Below are positions 40,683 to 49,600 of a DNA stretch of 64,000 nt, in pieces. Below the pieces are notes generated by a model. It was not told the DNA's origin and did not search any database. It saw only the letters and a program-made list of their open reading frames with translations. Origin of the DNA: Aquipseudomonas alcaligenes_A (GTDB lineage: Bacteria; Pseudomonadota; Gammaproteobacteria; Pseudomonadales; Pseudomonadaceae). A program made the position numbers and the translations under genes. The stretch lies in NCBI GenBank assembly GCA_048595745.1, contig CP184361.1. The stretch is one strand, 5' to 3'. Numbering within the stretch: position 1 is the stretch's first letter; each line of letters starts with the position of its first letter.

Positions 40683-42152
40683 CTATTCCGCATTTCGGAA
40701 GTTTTTAACTGACGTCTGCTGTCTTGGGACCATTTCATAATTTTCTTCAATCGTAGAAACAATCATGGCAATGAGCCTACCAAGCTGCTCATCATTTTCT
40801 CGAATAGTGCCGTTCAACTCGTTGAACGGCTTGAAGCTGTCGATATCCACGTAGCACACCACCGACTCGCGGCCTTGCTGCAGCAGGCGGGCGAGGCATT
40901 GCTGGATCGGTACGTTGCCTGGCAGCAGGGTGAGCGGGTTGGCGTGGCGGGCCTGCTGGATTTTCAGCTCGGTGATCAGCTTGAGCACGTCGATCACCCG
41001 GCCAAGCCCGCAGTAGCGGCCCTGACGAGTGATGATGAAGTCTTCCTCCATGCGTTGCCGCGCGCGGCTGGTGAGCAGGCGACTGACCTGCTGCAGCGAA
41101 TGGCCGATGTCCACGGCGAGAAAGTCGTTGCTCATCAGCCGGCTGATCGGCTTGCGCGCGAACAGATCGGTGGCGAAGGGTTTGAGCAGGGCGTCGGACA
41201 GCGAATGGCGATGGACGATGCCGACCGGCTGTTGCCTGTCATCCAGCACTGCCAGGGAGTTGAGATTGGCCTGGGCGCGAAAGGCTTCCAGCACCATGGC
41301 GATGGGGGTGTCCTGGGGCACCGCCGGCTGTTCGGCGAGCAGCGCAGAGAGGTCGCCGCTGTCCTCGCCGAGTGCCGGAGCCAGGTTGTCCAGGCGCGGT
41401 AGCAGCTTCTGCGCGTCACGCGGTGGCTGCTCCTGGGGGCGACATAGCAGATAGCCCTGAACCAGGTCGACGCCCATCTCGATCAGGGTCGCCAGTTCTT
41501 CCGCCAGCTCGATGCCTTCGGCGATCACCTGGGCGCGCGAGGCCTTGGCCATCTTCAGGATCGAACCGACAAACTCGCGCTTCACCGCGTCTTGGTGGAT
41601 GCCATCGATGAAGTGGCGGTCGATCTTCACGTAGTCCGGGCGCAGTTCGGACCACAGGCGCAGGCTGGAGTAGCCGGCGCCCAGGTCATCCAGGGCGATG
41701 GAGAAGCCCATGGCGCGGTAGTGGTGCAGGGCGGTGTCGAGCAGGCCGAAGTCTTCGATCGGTGCCTGTTCGGTGAGTTCGATCACCACCTGGTCCGGTG
41801 GGATGCCAACGTCCTGCAGCAACTTGAGTGTGCGTCCTGGCTGGTGGCTGGATTCGAGCAGCGACTCCGGCGAGACGTTGAGAAACAGCTTGCCGCTCAA
41901 TTGCTGACCGCGGAAGTGGCGGCAGGCGCTCTTGCGTGCCAGCAACTCCAGTTCGCTCAGGCGGCCGACATTGCGGGCCACGCTGAACAATGCCAGCGGC
42001 GCGTGCAGCGGGCTGTTGGAAGGGCCGCGGGTTAGCGCCTCGTAGCCGAGGATGCGCCGTTCGGAGAGGCTGACGATGGGCTGGAACAGGCTGTGAAGGT
42101 CGCCGTGAGCGAGGATGGATTCCAGCGCGCTCAACTGCTCGGTGACGGTCAT
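40683..42152 (-). CDS. EAL-CBS cyclic-di-GMP phosphodiesterase, truncated by insertion and ending in a foreign tail
   Basis: The 5' part of an EAL-CBS-GGDEF gene, 489 residues as it stands. The EAL domain (about 15-250) looks catalytically complete: EAL at residues 38-40, NVSPESL, ELTE, DDLGAGYSS, KIDRHF, AEGIE and QGYLL. A CBS pair follows at about 270-400. The GGDEF domain begins (CYVDIDSFKPFN) but stops at about residue 444; the last 44 residues, from LNGTIREN, are encoded by the AT-rich island. The rest of the domain lies at 34557-34986. The intact protein would have been about 586 residues. The phosphodiesterase may still work, but without its GGDEF partner domain. A PA3258-like gene stands here in P. 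aeruginosa, as I remember. Confidence 0.9.
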   Translation of the reverse strand: MTVTEQLSALESILAHGDLHSLFQPIVSLSERRILGYEALTRGPSNSPLHAPLALFSVARNVGRLSELELLARKSACRHFRGQQLSGKLFLNVSPESLLESSHQPGRTLKLLQDVGIPPDQVVIELTEQAPIEDFGLLDTALHHYRAMGFSIALDDLGAGYSSLRLWSELRPDYVKIDRHFIDGIHQDAVKREFVGSILKMAKASRAQVIAEGIELAEELATLIEMGVDLVQGYLLCRPQEQPPRDAQKLLPRLDNLAPALGEDSGDLSALLAEQPAVPQDTPIAMVLEAFRAQANLNSLAVLDDRQQPVGIVHRHSLSDALLKPFATDLFARKPISRLMSNDFLAVDIGHSLQQVSRLLTSRARQRMEEDFIITRQGRYCGLGRVIDVLKLITELKIQQARHANPLTLLPGNVPIQQCLARLLQQGRESVVCYVDIDSFKPFNELNGTIRENDEQLGRLIAMIVSTIEENYEMVPRQQTSVKNFRNAE

Positions 42153-42173
42153 GGGCGTCTCGTTCTGCGGAAT

Positions 42174-42201
42174 GAAAAAGGGCCGGTATCGCTACCGGCC
42201 C
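42174..42201 (-). terminator. intrinsic terminator after prc
   Basis: On the minus strand the hairpin GGGCCGGTAGCGATACCGGCCC is followed by TTTTT, between the prc stop and the start of the EAL gene. Confidence 0.85.
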
Positions 42202-42238
42202 CTCTATTTCACGACAGTTCGATGACTGTTTGATTACG

Positions 42239-44317
42239 TCAGTGCTTGGCGACGGTCGCTTCCAGGCCGAGGTAGTCGAGCAGGATGTGCCCGCTTTCGG
42301 TGAGGTAGGCGTCGTCTTCCGGCTTGGTCTTCTCCGGTTCCACCGGGGCGGCGTCCTCGTCCTCTTCCTTGATTTCCTTGAGCAGCTCCTCGCCCTTGGC
42401 CAGGCGCTTGGCGTTTTCCAGGCTCAGTTGACGCTTCTCGATATCCGCATGCTGGGCGCGACGTTTGTCCTCGTTGAGGCTGACGCTGGTCTCGGCCATC
42501 AGCTCCTGAGCCAGCGCCAGGCGTTCGCGGGTGAAGACGAAGTCCGGATTGCCGGAGGTGCGCGATTCGTGACGAGCCTTGAGTTCTGCCAGGAACGGTT
42601 TGTAGGGGTTGCTGTCCGGGCGCACGGCCGGCTTGATGCTGTCCCAGGGCATGGCCTCGGGCAGGGCGCTCTCACCGATTTCCTTGGTGTCGACGATGTC
42701 CGGGTAGGCGATGTCCGGCAGCACGCCCTGGTGTTGCGTGCTCTGCCCGGAGACACGGTAGAACTTGGCCAGGGTCAGCTTCAGCTCGCCATGGTTGAGC
42801 GGCTGGATGGTCTGCACCGTGCCCTTGCCGAAGGTCTGGCCGCCAAGGATCAGCGCGCGATGGTAGTCCTGCATGGCGCCGGCGAAGATCTCCGAGGCAG
42901 ACGCCGAGAGGCGATCAACCAGCACGGCCAGCGGGCCGTCGTAGAACACGCCAGGCTCCTCGTCGGCCAGTACGTCGACGCGGCCGTCGCTGTTGCGCAC
43001 CAGTACCGTCGGCCCCTGGTCGATGAACAGGCCGGTCAGTTCGGTGGCTTCCTGTAGGGAGCCGCCGCCATTGTCGCGCAGGTCGATGACCACGCCGTCG
43101 ACTTTCTCCTGTTTCAGTTCACCCAGCAGGCGCTTCACGTCACGGGTGGTGCTCTTGTAGTTGGGATCCTGGGCGCGGTAGGCCTTGAAGTCCAGATAGA
43201 AGGCCGGAACCTTGATCACGCCGAGTTTGTAGTCGCGTCCCTCGTGCTGCAGCTTGAGCACCGACTTCTGCGCCGCCTGTTCTTCCAGCTTGACCGCTTC
43301 GCGGACGATGGTGACCACTTTGCTGGTCTGATCGCTCGGCGCGTTGGCGGCCGGGATCACTTCCAGGCGCACCTTGGAACCCTTGGGCCCGCGGATTAGC
43401 TTGACCACTTCGTCCAGGCGCCAGCCGATCACGTCGACCATTTCCTTGTCGCCCTGGGCTACGCCAACGATCTTGTCGGCGGGTGCGAGCAGCTTGCTCT
43501 TTTCGGCCGGGCCGGCGGGCACCAGGCGCACCACCTTGACGTACTCGTTGTCGCTCTGCAGCACGGCGCCGATGCCTTCCAGCGACAGGCTCATGTTGAT
43601 GTCGAAGTTCTCCGCGTTGTCCGGGGAGAGGTAGTTGGTGTGTGGGTCGTAGGTCTGCGCGAAGGCGTTGATATAGGCCTGGAACACGTCCTCGCCGCGG
43701 GTCTGCTCGAGACGCTTGCGCTGGTTCTTGTAGCGTTTCTGCAGCAGCTCCTGGATGTCCTTGCTGTCTTTGCCGGCCAGCTTCAGGCGCAGCACCTCGT
43801 CTTTCACGCGCTTGCGCCAGAGATCGTCCAGTTCGGCCTGATCCTTGGCCCACGGAGCTTTCTCGCGGTCGACCAGCAGGCTTTCGTCGAGGCTGAAGTC
43901 GATCTTGTCGACACCCTCGGCCAATAACGCATCGACGTGATCAAGGCGTTCCTCGGCACGCTGCAGGTAGGTGCGGTAGATGCGGAAACCAGGTTCCAGA
44001 TCGCCGCTCTTGAGCAGGTCGTCGAACTTGCTCTGCCAGCGGTCGAACTGGGCGATATCGGCGGCGGTGAAGTAGCTGCGTGCCGGGTCGAGCATCTTCA
44101 GGTAGCCCTCGTAGATCTTCGCCGAGCGGGCGTCATCCAGCGGGGGCTTGTTGTAGTGGTGACGCTTCAGCAGCTCGACCACATTGAGGCTGGCGATCAC
44201 CTGTTCGCGGTCAGGCTGCAGGTAGGCCCAGTTCTCCGCGGCGGCCTTGGCGGCAGCGGGCAGGGAGTGCAGGCCGAGAAGCAGGGCCAGGGCGGTAGCG
44301 GGGAGGAATCTCTGCAT
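42239..44317 (-). CDS. prc: periplasmic C-terminal (tail-specific) protease Prc
   Basis: A 692-residue serine protease that degrades proteins with exposed hydrophobic C termini in the periplasm; the P. aeruginosa counterpart (AlgO) influences alginate through MucA. The signal peptide ends near LPAAAKA. Next comes a helical N-terminal domain, a PDZ domain (about 240-340, SLEGIGAVLQ), then the protease core with the catalytic serine in SASASEIFAGA and lysine in GGQTFGKGTVQ. A DUF3340-type tail ends the protein. ATG 44317 gives the best signal peptide; ATG 44350 adds 11 residues. Neither has a clear ribosome site. Confidence 0.95.
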   Translation of the reverse strand: MQRFLPATALALLLGLHSLPAAAKAAAENWAYLQPDREQVIASLNVVELLKRHHYNKPPLDDARSAKIYEGYLKMLDPARSYFTAADIAQFDRWQSKFDDLLKSGDLEPGFRIYRTYLQRAEERLDHVDALLAEGVDKIDFSLDESLLVDREKAPWAKDQAELDDLWRKRVKDEVLRLKLAGKDSKDIQELLQKRYKNQRKRLEQTRGEDVFQAYINAFAQTYDPHTNYLSPDNAENFDINMSLSLEGIGAVLQSDNEYVKVVRLVPAGPAEKSKLLAPADKIVGVAQGDKEMVDVIGWRLDEVVKLIRGPKGSKVRLEVIPAANAPSDQTSKVVTIVREAVKLEEQAAQKSVLKLQHEGRDYKLGVIKVPAFYLDFKAYRAQDPNYKSTTRDVKRLLGELKQEKVDGVVIDLRDNGGGSLQEATELTGLFIDQGPTVLVRNSDGRVDVLADEEPGVFYDGPLAVLVDRLSASASEIFAGAMQDYHRALILGGQTFGKGTVQTIQPLNHGELKLTLAKFYRVSGQSTQHQGVLPDIAYPDIVDTKEIGESALPEAMPWDSIKPAVRPDSNPYKPFLAELKARHESRTSGNPDFVFTRERLALAQELMAETSVSLNEDKRRAQHADIEKRQLSLENAKRLAKGEELLKEIKEEDEDAAPVEPEKTKPEDDAYLTESGHILLDYLGLEATVAKH

Positions 44318-44472
44318 GGTGGTTCGACGCGAAGGCAGGTGATAACGCATATTAGGCCGTCTGATAGGGCGCCGGTTCCGTGGGAGCCGGGCGGCAGAAT
44401 GCAAAAACCCGACGGTAGGCGCAAAGCCGCATGCTGTCTATTGCCGGGGTCTTTACTCACTATGGAGGCAGC

Positions 44473-45435
44473 ATGAAGGCATTGCAAGGCATCGAGGGGC
44501 AGCTGGAGTGGGTGCAGCGGGCGGTTCCTGCCTGCGATGTGGGGCAGGTCCGCATTCGCGTGGCCGCCGCCGGCCTCAACCGCGCCGACCTGCTGCAGCG
44601 GGCCGGGCATTACCCGCCACCGCCAGGTGCCAGCGATGTTCTCGGCCTGGAGTGCTCGGGGGTGGTGGTAGAGGCCGGTGCCGGCAGCGTCTGGAAGGCC
44701 GGTGACCGGGTCTGTGCCCTGCTGGCGGGTGGTGGCATGGCCGAGGAAGTGGTGGTCGATGCCCGCCACGCCTTGCCGGTGCCGGAAGGCATGAGCCTGG
44801 CCGAAGCAGCCGCTCTGCCGGAGGTATACGCCACGGCCTGGCTCAACCTGTTCCAGCTGGCCGCACTCAAGCCCGGTGAGAAGGTATTGCTGCACGCTGG
44901 CGCCAGCGGCGTCGGCTCGGCGGCGATCCAGCTGTGCAAGGCCTTCGGCAATCCCTGCTGGGTCAGCGTCGGCTCGGCCGAGCGCCTGGCCTATTGCGAG
45001 GGCCTTGGCGCCCAGGGCGGTGCGATTCGTGGCGAGGGACTGGAAAGCCTGCGCGACTTCGGGCCTTTCGACATGATCCTTGACCCGGTGGGGGCCAGTT
45101 ATGCCGAGCTCAACCTGCAGCTGCTGGCCCGCGACGGCCGCTGGGTCTGCATCGGCTTGATGGGCGGCAGCAAGGCGCCGTTGGACATGGCCCTGCTGCT
45201 CGGCAAGCGCATCCAGCTGACCGGCTCGACTCTGCGCAACCGCGATGAGCAGTTCAAGGCCGAGCTGTTGGCCGACCTGCAGCGCCATGTCTGGCCGCTG
45301 TTCGCCGAAGGGCGTCTCAAGCCGCAGCTGGAGCGTGTCTACCCGGCCAAGGACGTGGATGCCGCCTTCGCCGCGCTGGCCAGCAACCAGGTGGCCGGCA
45401 AGCTGGTGCTGCAGCTCGACGCGAGCCTGACCTGA
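44473..45435 (+). CDS. NAD(P)H quinone oxidoreductase, zeta-crystallin type
   Basis: A 320-residue medium-chain dehydrogenase/reductase of the PIG3-like quinone oxidoreductase group, which lacks the structural zinc. The GroES-like N-terminal half has AAAGLNRADLLQRAGHYPPP, and the Rossmann domain has the nucleotide-binding LLHAGASGVGSAAIQL. The start follows GGAGG by 4 bases. It is divergent from prc and convergent with the HAD phosphatase gene. Confidence 0.93.
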   Translation: MKALQGIEGQLEWVQRAVPACDVGQVRIRVAAAGLNRADLLQRAGHYPPPPGASDVLGLECSGVVVEAGAGSVWKAGDRVCALLAGGGMAEEVVVDARHALPVPEGMSLAEAAALPEVYATAWLNLFQLAALKPGEKVLLHAGASGVGSAAIQLCKAFGNPCWVSVGSAERLAYCEGLGAQGGAIRGEGLESLRDFGPFDMILDPVGASYAELNLQLLARDGRWVCIGLMGGSKAPLDMALLLGKRIQLTGSTLRNRDEQFKAELLADLQRHVWPLFAEGRLKPQLERVYPAKDVDAAFAALASNQVAGKLVLQLDASLT

Positions 45436-45451
45436 GCCGGCTCGCGCGCTG

Positions 45452-46105
45452 TCAGTGCCAGGCGAGGATGTCCCAGCCGGCCTGCTCGGCGTGAGCGCGC
45501 AGGGTCGGGTCCGGGTTGACCGCATGCGGATGCGGCACCTGCTGCAGCAGAGGCAGGTCGTTGCGCGAGTCGGAGTAGAAATGCGCGCCGTCCAGGCTCT
45601 CGCCTTCGGCCTCTAGCCAGGCGGCGAGGCGGGTGACCTTGCCTTCGCGGTAGGTCAGTACGCCGCTGGTCTTGCCGCTGTAGCAGCCATGCTGCAGCTC
45701 GCAGTCGATGGCCAGGACTTCCTCGACGCCCAGGCGTTCGCCGATGGCGCTGACCAGGAAATGTGCCGAGGCGGAGATGATCAGCAGGCGGTCGCCGGCC
45801 GCACGGTGAGCGGCCAGGCAGCGCATGGCGTCGCTGTAGATGATCGGCTCGATCACGTCTTCGACGAAGGGGCCGACGATGAACTCGACTTCCTCCGGCG
45901 TGCGCCCCACCAGCGGCGACAGGGTGTAGGCCATGTAGTCCTCCATGGCCAGCTTGCCCTGGGAATAGAGCGCCATCAGCTCCTGTTCGCGGGCGAGGAA
46001 GGACTCGCCGTCGACCCACTGGATGTCGGCCATGTGCTGTGCCCACAGCGAGGCGCAGTCGCCGTGGATCAGGGTTTCGTCGAGGTCGAAGATCGCCAGG
46101 GCCAT
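45452..46105 (-). CDS. HAD-IB family phosphatase (SerB-like)
   Basis: A 217-residue hydrolase with nucleophile motif DLDETL (Asp8, Asp10), motif II IISAS, and motif IV FYSDSRNDLP. HAD-IB enzymes act on small phosphomonoesters such as phosphoserine. Its start overlaps the stop of the ABC ATPase gene (TGATG), making it the last gene of a leftward operon with an ABC importer and a phosphodiesterase. This suggests it may dephosphorylate something the operon imports. Confidence 0.9.
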   Translation of the reverse strand: MALAIFDLDETLIHGDCASLWAQHMADIQWVDGESFLAREQELMALYSQGKLAMEDYMAYTLSPLVGRTPEEVEFIVGPFVEDVIEPIIYSDAMRCLAAHRAAGDRLLIISASAHFLVSAIGERLGVEEVLAIDCELQHGCYSGKTSGVLTYREGKVTRLAAWLEAEGESLDGAHFYSDSRNDLPLLQQVPHPHAVNPDPTLRAHAEQAGWDILAWH

Positions 46106-47094
46106 CACGCCACCTCCCGGATCGCGTTGGTGTCGATGGACAGGCCGACGCACTGGCCCTTGCCGATCAGCGAACCTTCCGAGCGGTTAAGCACATCCAC
46201 CAGCAGTTCCACGCCGTTGGCTTGCACCCGGTAGCGGATCACGTTGCCGAGCAGGCTGTGGCCGAGCACCTCGGCGGCAATGGCGCCGCTGTCTTCCAGG
46301 CGGATGGACTCGGGGCGGATGGCAATGCGCTGGTGCACCGGACGCAGCAGCAGGCGGCTGGCGGCATCGGCATCGAGCAGGTTGTAGTTGCCGATGAAAC
46401 CGGCGGCGAAAGCGTCAACCGGCGCGGTGTAGAGGGACTCGGCATCGCCGCTCTGGACGATCTTGCCGGCGTTCATCAGGAAGATGCGGTCGCTCATGGT
46501 CAGCGCTTCCTCCTGGTCGTGGGTGACGAAGATGGTGGTCAGGCCCAGCTCCTGCTGGATGGCGCGGATCTGCTCGCGCAGGTGCTTGCGGATGCGTGCA
46601 TCCAGCGCCGACAGCGGCTCGTCGAGCAGCAGCAGGCGCGGGCGGGTGACCAGCGAGCGGGCCAGGGCCACGCGCTGGCACTGGCCGCCGGAAAGCTGGT
46701 GCGGGTAACGCGCGGCATAGTCGTGCAGCTCCACCAGGCGCAGCACTTCGTCGACGCGCTGGGCGGTCTCGTCCTTGCCGACCTTCTGCATGCGCAGGCC
46801 GAAGGCGACGTTCTGCTGCACGGTCATGTTGGGGAACAGCGCGTAGCTCTGGAACACCATGCCGATGCCGCGCTTCTGCGGCGACAGCGGCACCAGGTCC
46901 TGGTCGCCCAGGAGGATCTGCCCGCCATCGACCTCGGTTAGGCCGGCGATGCAGCGCAGCAGGGTGGACTTGCCGCAGCCGGAAGGGCCGAGCAGGGTGA
47001 CGAACTCGCCTTTTTCGATCTCGCAGTGGATGTCGCTGAAGATCGGGGTGGCGCCGTAGCTTTTGTGCAGGCTGCGGATACTCAGGTAACTCAT
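46105..47094 (-). CDS. ABC transporter ATP-binding protein (PotA/phosphonate-type)
   Basis: A 329-residue ATPase with Walker A GPSGCGKST, signature LSGGQCQRVALARSL, Walker B LLLLDEPLSALD, and a C-terminal TOBE-like regulatory domain from about residue 245. It powers the two permeases encoded upstream. The group includes putrescine, iron and 2-aminoethylphosphonate importers; the phosphodiesterase and HAD gene in the same operon favour an organophosphorus substrate. Confidence 0.92.
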   Translation of the reverse strand: MSYLSIRSLHKSYGATPIFSDIHCEIEKGEFVTLLGPSGCGKSTLLRCIAGLTEVDGGQILLGDQDLVPLSPQKRGIGMVFQSYALFPNMTVQQNVAFGLRMQKVGKDETAQRVDEVLRLVELHDYAARYPHQLSGGQCQRVALARSLVTRPRLLLLDEPLSALDARIRKHLREQIRAIQQELGLTTIFVTHDQEEALTMSDRIFLMNAGKIVQSGDAESLYTAPVDAFAAGFIGNYNLLDADAASRLLLRPVHQRIAIRPESIRLEDSGAIAAEVLGHSLLGNVIRYRVQANGVELLVDVLNRSEGSLIGKGQCVGLSIDTNAIREVA

Positions 47095-47138
47095 GAAGGT
47101 GTCCTTGTAGGCTTCGACTCGCTGCGCTCGCGCGCAGC

Positions 47139-47933
47139 CTACGGTTTGTCCTTGTTCAGGCGGGTGGCCGCCCAGGTGAAGAGCAATACGAAGAAGAAGT
47201 AGGAAATGACCAGCGCGCTGTTGAAGTGGCCGCTGCTGTTACGCATGTTGTTCAGGTACACCTGCAGGGTTTCGTAGCGGGTACCGACCAGCAGGTTGGC
47301 GAACACGAACTCGCCGAACAGGAAGCTGAAGGAAAGGAACAGCGAGACCATCAGGCCGTTGCGCAGGTTGGGCAGCACCACCAGGAAGGCGGCCTTCCAG
47401 GTGCTGGCGCCGAGCAGGTGGGCGGCGTCCATCAGGTCGCGCAGGTTGATCGCCTGCAGGTTGTTGGTGATGGCGCGGTACATGAACGGCAGGGCCACGG
47501 TGAAGTAGCAGCCGATCAGGATCCACGGTGTGCCGACCATCGCCAGCGGTCCGGAGCCGTAGACCTGCAGCAGGCCCACCGAAGACACCACCGGCGGCAC
47601 GGCGAAGGGCAGCAGGATGAGGATGTTCATCACCCCGTCCAGCTTGGGGAAGTGGTAGTGCACCACGAACAGCAGCGGCAGAATCAGCACCACCGCCAGC
47701 AGCAGCGCGCCCAGGCACACCAGCAGCGACTGGCCGAAGGCGGCGAGGAAGCGCGCGTCGCTCCACAGCGCCAGGTACCACTTGAAGGTCAGGCCATCCG
47801 GCAGGATGGTCGCCGACCAGCTGGTGGACAGCGAGTAGAGCAGGGTGGCCGCCAGCGGCAGCAGCAGGATCAGGAACAGCAGCCATACCACCACGCGGTG
47901 GTAGAGGGCGACGGGTTTGGTTTCAGCGCGCAT
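47139..47933 (-). CDS. ABC transporter permease
   Basis: A 264-residue inner membrane permease with six hydrophobic segments and the EAA-type loop DAAHLLGASTWKAAFLVVLP that contacts the ATPase. Overlaps the other permease gene by 11 bases, so the two form a heterodimer expressed together. Confidence 0.92.
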   Translation of the reverse strand: MRAETKPVALYHRVVVWLLFLILLLPLAATLLYSLSTSWSATILPDGLTFKWYLALWSDARFLAAFGQSLLVCLGALLLAVVLILPLLFVVHYHFPKLDGVMNILILLPFAVPPVVSSVGLLQVYGSGPLAMVGTPWILIGCYFTVALPFMYRAITNNLQAINLRDLMDAAHLLGASTWKAAFLVVLPNLRNGLMVSLFLSFSFLFGEFVFANLLVGTRYETLQVYLNNMRNSSGHFNSALVISYFFFVLLFTWAATRLNKDKP

Positions 47934-48762
47934 CGTGATAGCTCCTGCGCAGCAGCCACTGGTGCACCACGGTGATCAGCGCCATCAGGCCGACCAGCAC
48001 CATGGCCAGGGCACTGGCCAGGTTGGGGTCGAGGCTGATGTCGCCGGCCACCAGGCCGGCGATGCGGATCGGCATCACGTTGAAGTTGCCGGTGGTCAGG
48101 TAATAGACGGTGGCGTAGGCGCCGAGGGCGTTGGCCAGCAGGATGACGAAGGTGCCGAGCAGTGCCGGGGTCAGCACCGGCAGGCCGATATGTCGCCAGA
48201 AGTCCCAGCTGCCGGCGCCGAGCAGTTGCGCCGACTCGCGCCAGTCCTGGCGCAGGGCGTCGAAGGCCGGGTAGAGCAGCAGTACGCCCAGGGGGATCTG
48301 GAAGTAGGTGTAGAGCACGATCAGGCCGGTCTTGGAGTACAGGTTGAAGTCGTCGATCACGCCGGCCTGCTTGAGCAGCAGGGTCAGTGCGCCGTTGAAG
48401 CCGAGCAGGATGATGAAGGCAAAGGCCAGCGGCACGCCGGCGAAGTTGCTGGTCATGTTGGAGAAGGCCATGACGAAGTCGCGCAGCTTCGAGTCCACCT
48501 GGCGCAGCGAGTAGCTGCCGAGGATGGCGATGACGATGCCGAACAGGCTCGACCAGAAGGCGATCTGCAGGCTGTGCTTGATCGCCTGCAGGTAGAACTT
48601 CGAGGAGAAGATCTTGCTGAAATTGGCCAGGCTCCAGCTGTCGCCAACAATCAGGCTGTTGACCGCCACCCACAGCAGCGGGGCGACCTGGAAGGCGAAG
48701 AAGAACACGGCGAAGGGCAGCAGGCACAGCAGGGCCAGCCACTTGCCGCGAAGAACGGACAT
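47923..48762 (-). CDS. ABC transporter permease
   Basis: A 279-residue permease with six hydrophobic segments and the EAA-type loop ESAQLLGAGSWDFWRHIGLP. The ATG at 48762 overlaps the stop of the phosphodiesterase gene (TGATG), which fixes the start and implies translational coupling. Partner of the permease at 47139. Confidence 0.92.
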   Translation of the reverse strand: MSVLRGKWLALLCLLPFAVFFFAFQVAPLLWVAVNSLIVGDSWSLANFSKIFSSKFYLQAIKHSLQIAFWSSLFGIVIAILGSYSLRQVDSKLRDFVMAFSNMTSNFAGVPLAFAFIILLGFNGALTLLLKQAGVIDDFNLYSKTGLIVLYTYFQIPLGVLLLYPAFDALRQDWRESAQLLGAGSWDFWRHIGLPVLTPALLGTFVILLANALGAYATVYYLTTGNFNVMPIRIAGLVAGDISLDPNLASALAMVLVGLMALITVVHQWLLRRSYHDAR

Positions 48763-49568
48763 CACTTGAGCAGTTCCTTGCACAGGGGTTTGTCGTGGGC
48801 GGCACCGAGCAGCGCGCAGATGGTGCCGCACAGCTCGAGCTGCCGGGGACGGGCGTTGGCATCGAGGCTGAAGGCCTCGCCCAGCACCAGCAGCGGGACC
48901 TCGCGCTCTTCGGCCAGCAGGCCGTTGTGCGAGCGGTCGTTGTTCATGCCATGGTCGGCGGTCACCAGCACCTGGTAGCCGGCGTCGAGCCAGCCCTGCA
49001 GGTAGTCGGCGAGGATCACGTCGGCACGCCGTGCAGCGTTGCGGTATTGCGGCGAGTCCAGGCCATAACCATGGCCGGCGTCGTCGATGTTCATCGGGTG
49101 CACCAGCAGGAAGTCCGGCGCGTGTCTGAGGCGCAGGCTCTCGGCGTCGGCGAACAGGTGCGAGTCCGGGTAGTGGTCGGCGTAGTAGAAGTGGCCGTGC
49201 TGGATCGGCAGGGCCGCATCGCTGGTGTGGCGGTCGCGGGCGGCGACGAAAGGTGCGCGGTTATACAGCTCGCTCATCCAGTGATAGGCCGCGGCGGCGG
49301 TGGTCAGGCCGGCGTCACGGGCATAGTGGAAGATGCTGCGCTCCCTGGACAGACGCACCACATCGTTGTGCACCACGCCGCTATCGATTGGCGCAACGCC
49401 AGTCATGATGCATTCGTAGAGCGGGCGTGACAGCGCCGGCAGTTCACATTCGAGGCGGTACAGCGCGGCGCGGCCGGCGGCGCAATAAGCCTGCAGATGG
49501 CCCAAGGCATGCCGGGCGACCTCGTAGTTGAGACCGTCCAGCAGCACCAGGATAACTTTGTGTTTCAT
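48762..49568 (-). CDS. alkaline phosphatase superfamily phosphodiesterase/pyrophosphatase
   Basis: A 268-residue metal-dependent hydrolase of the nucleotide pyrophosphatase/phosphodiesterase branch. Metal sites are seen in VILVLLDGLN at the start, the nucleophile region ECIMTGVAP, NIDDAGHGYG and VTADHGMNND. It has no signal peptide, so it is probably cytosolic and acts on an imported phospho-compound such as a phosphonoacetate-like or phosphodiester substrate. First gene of the coupled set with the permeases. PhnA-like phosphonoacetate hydrolases belong to the same superfamily. Confidence 0.88.
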   Translation of the reverse strand: MKHKVILVLLDGLNYEVARHALGHLQAYCAAGRAALYRLECELPALSRPLYECIMTGVAPIDSGVVHNDVVRLSRERSIFHYARDAGLTTAAAAYHWMSELYNRAPFVAARDRHTSDAALPIQHGHFYYADHYPDSHLFADAESLRLRHAPDFLLVHPMNIDDAGHGYGLDSPQYRNAARRADVILADYLQGWLDAGYQVLVTADHGMNNDRSHNGLLAEEREVPLLVLGEAFSLDANARPRQLELCGTICALLGAAHDKPLCKELLK

Positions 49569-49600
49569 CGCGATAGTCCTCAGCGAAAACGGGGCGTTGC

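Larger units (their letters stand above)
34987..40821. mobile_element. AT-rich horizontally acquired island carrying a restriction-modification-like system and an ABC-type ATPase
   Basis: A block of about 5.83 kb, visibly AT-rich with A/T-ending codons, against GC-rich flanks. The trinucleotide TCG occurs at both junctions (34984-34986 and 40819-40821), so the element may have made a 3-bp duplication or used microhomology. It holds three genes: ATPase (rightward), methyltransferase (leftward) and a probable endonuclease (rightward). No integrase, transposase, recombinase or clear terminal inverted repeat is visible. The reading frame of the host gene is exactly restored by its removal, so no host bases were lost. 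Confidence 0.88.

Noticed and set aside
34987..40821. Terminal inverted repeats or a transposase for the island
   Set aside because: The two ends were compared by eye on both strands; no convincing inverted repeat and no transposase, integrase or resolvase motif in any of the three genes.
47870..48862. A 330-codon minus-strand frame across the ABC permease genes
   Set aside because: Low-complexity Arg/Pro/Ala translation in another frame of the permease, whose membrane segments and EAA loop are clear.
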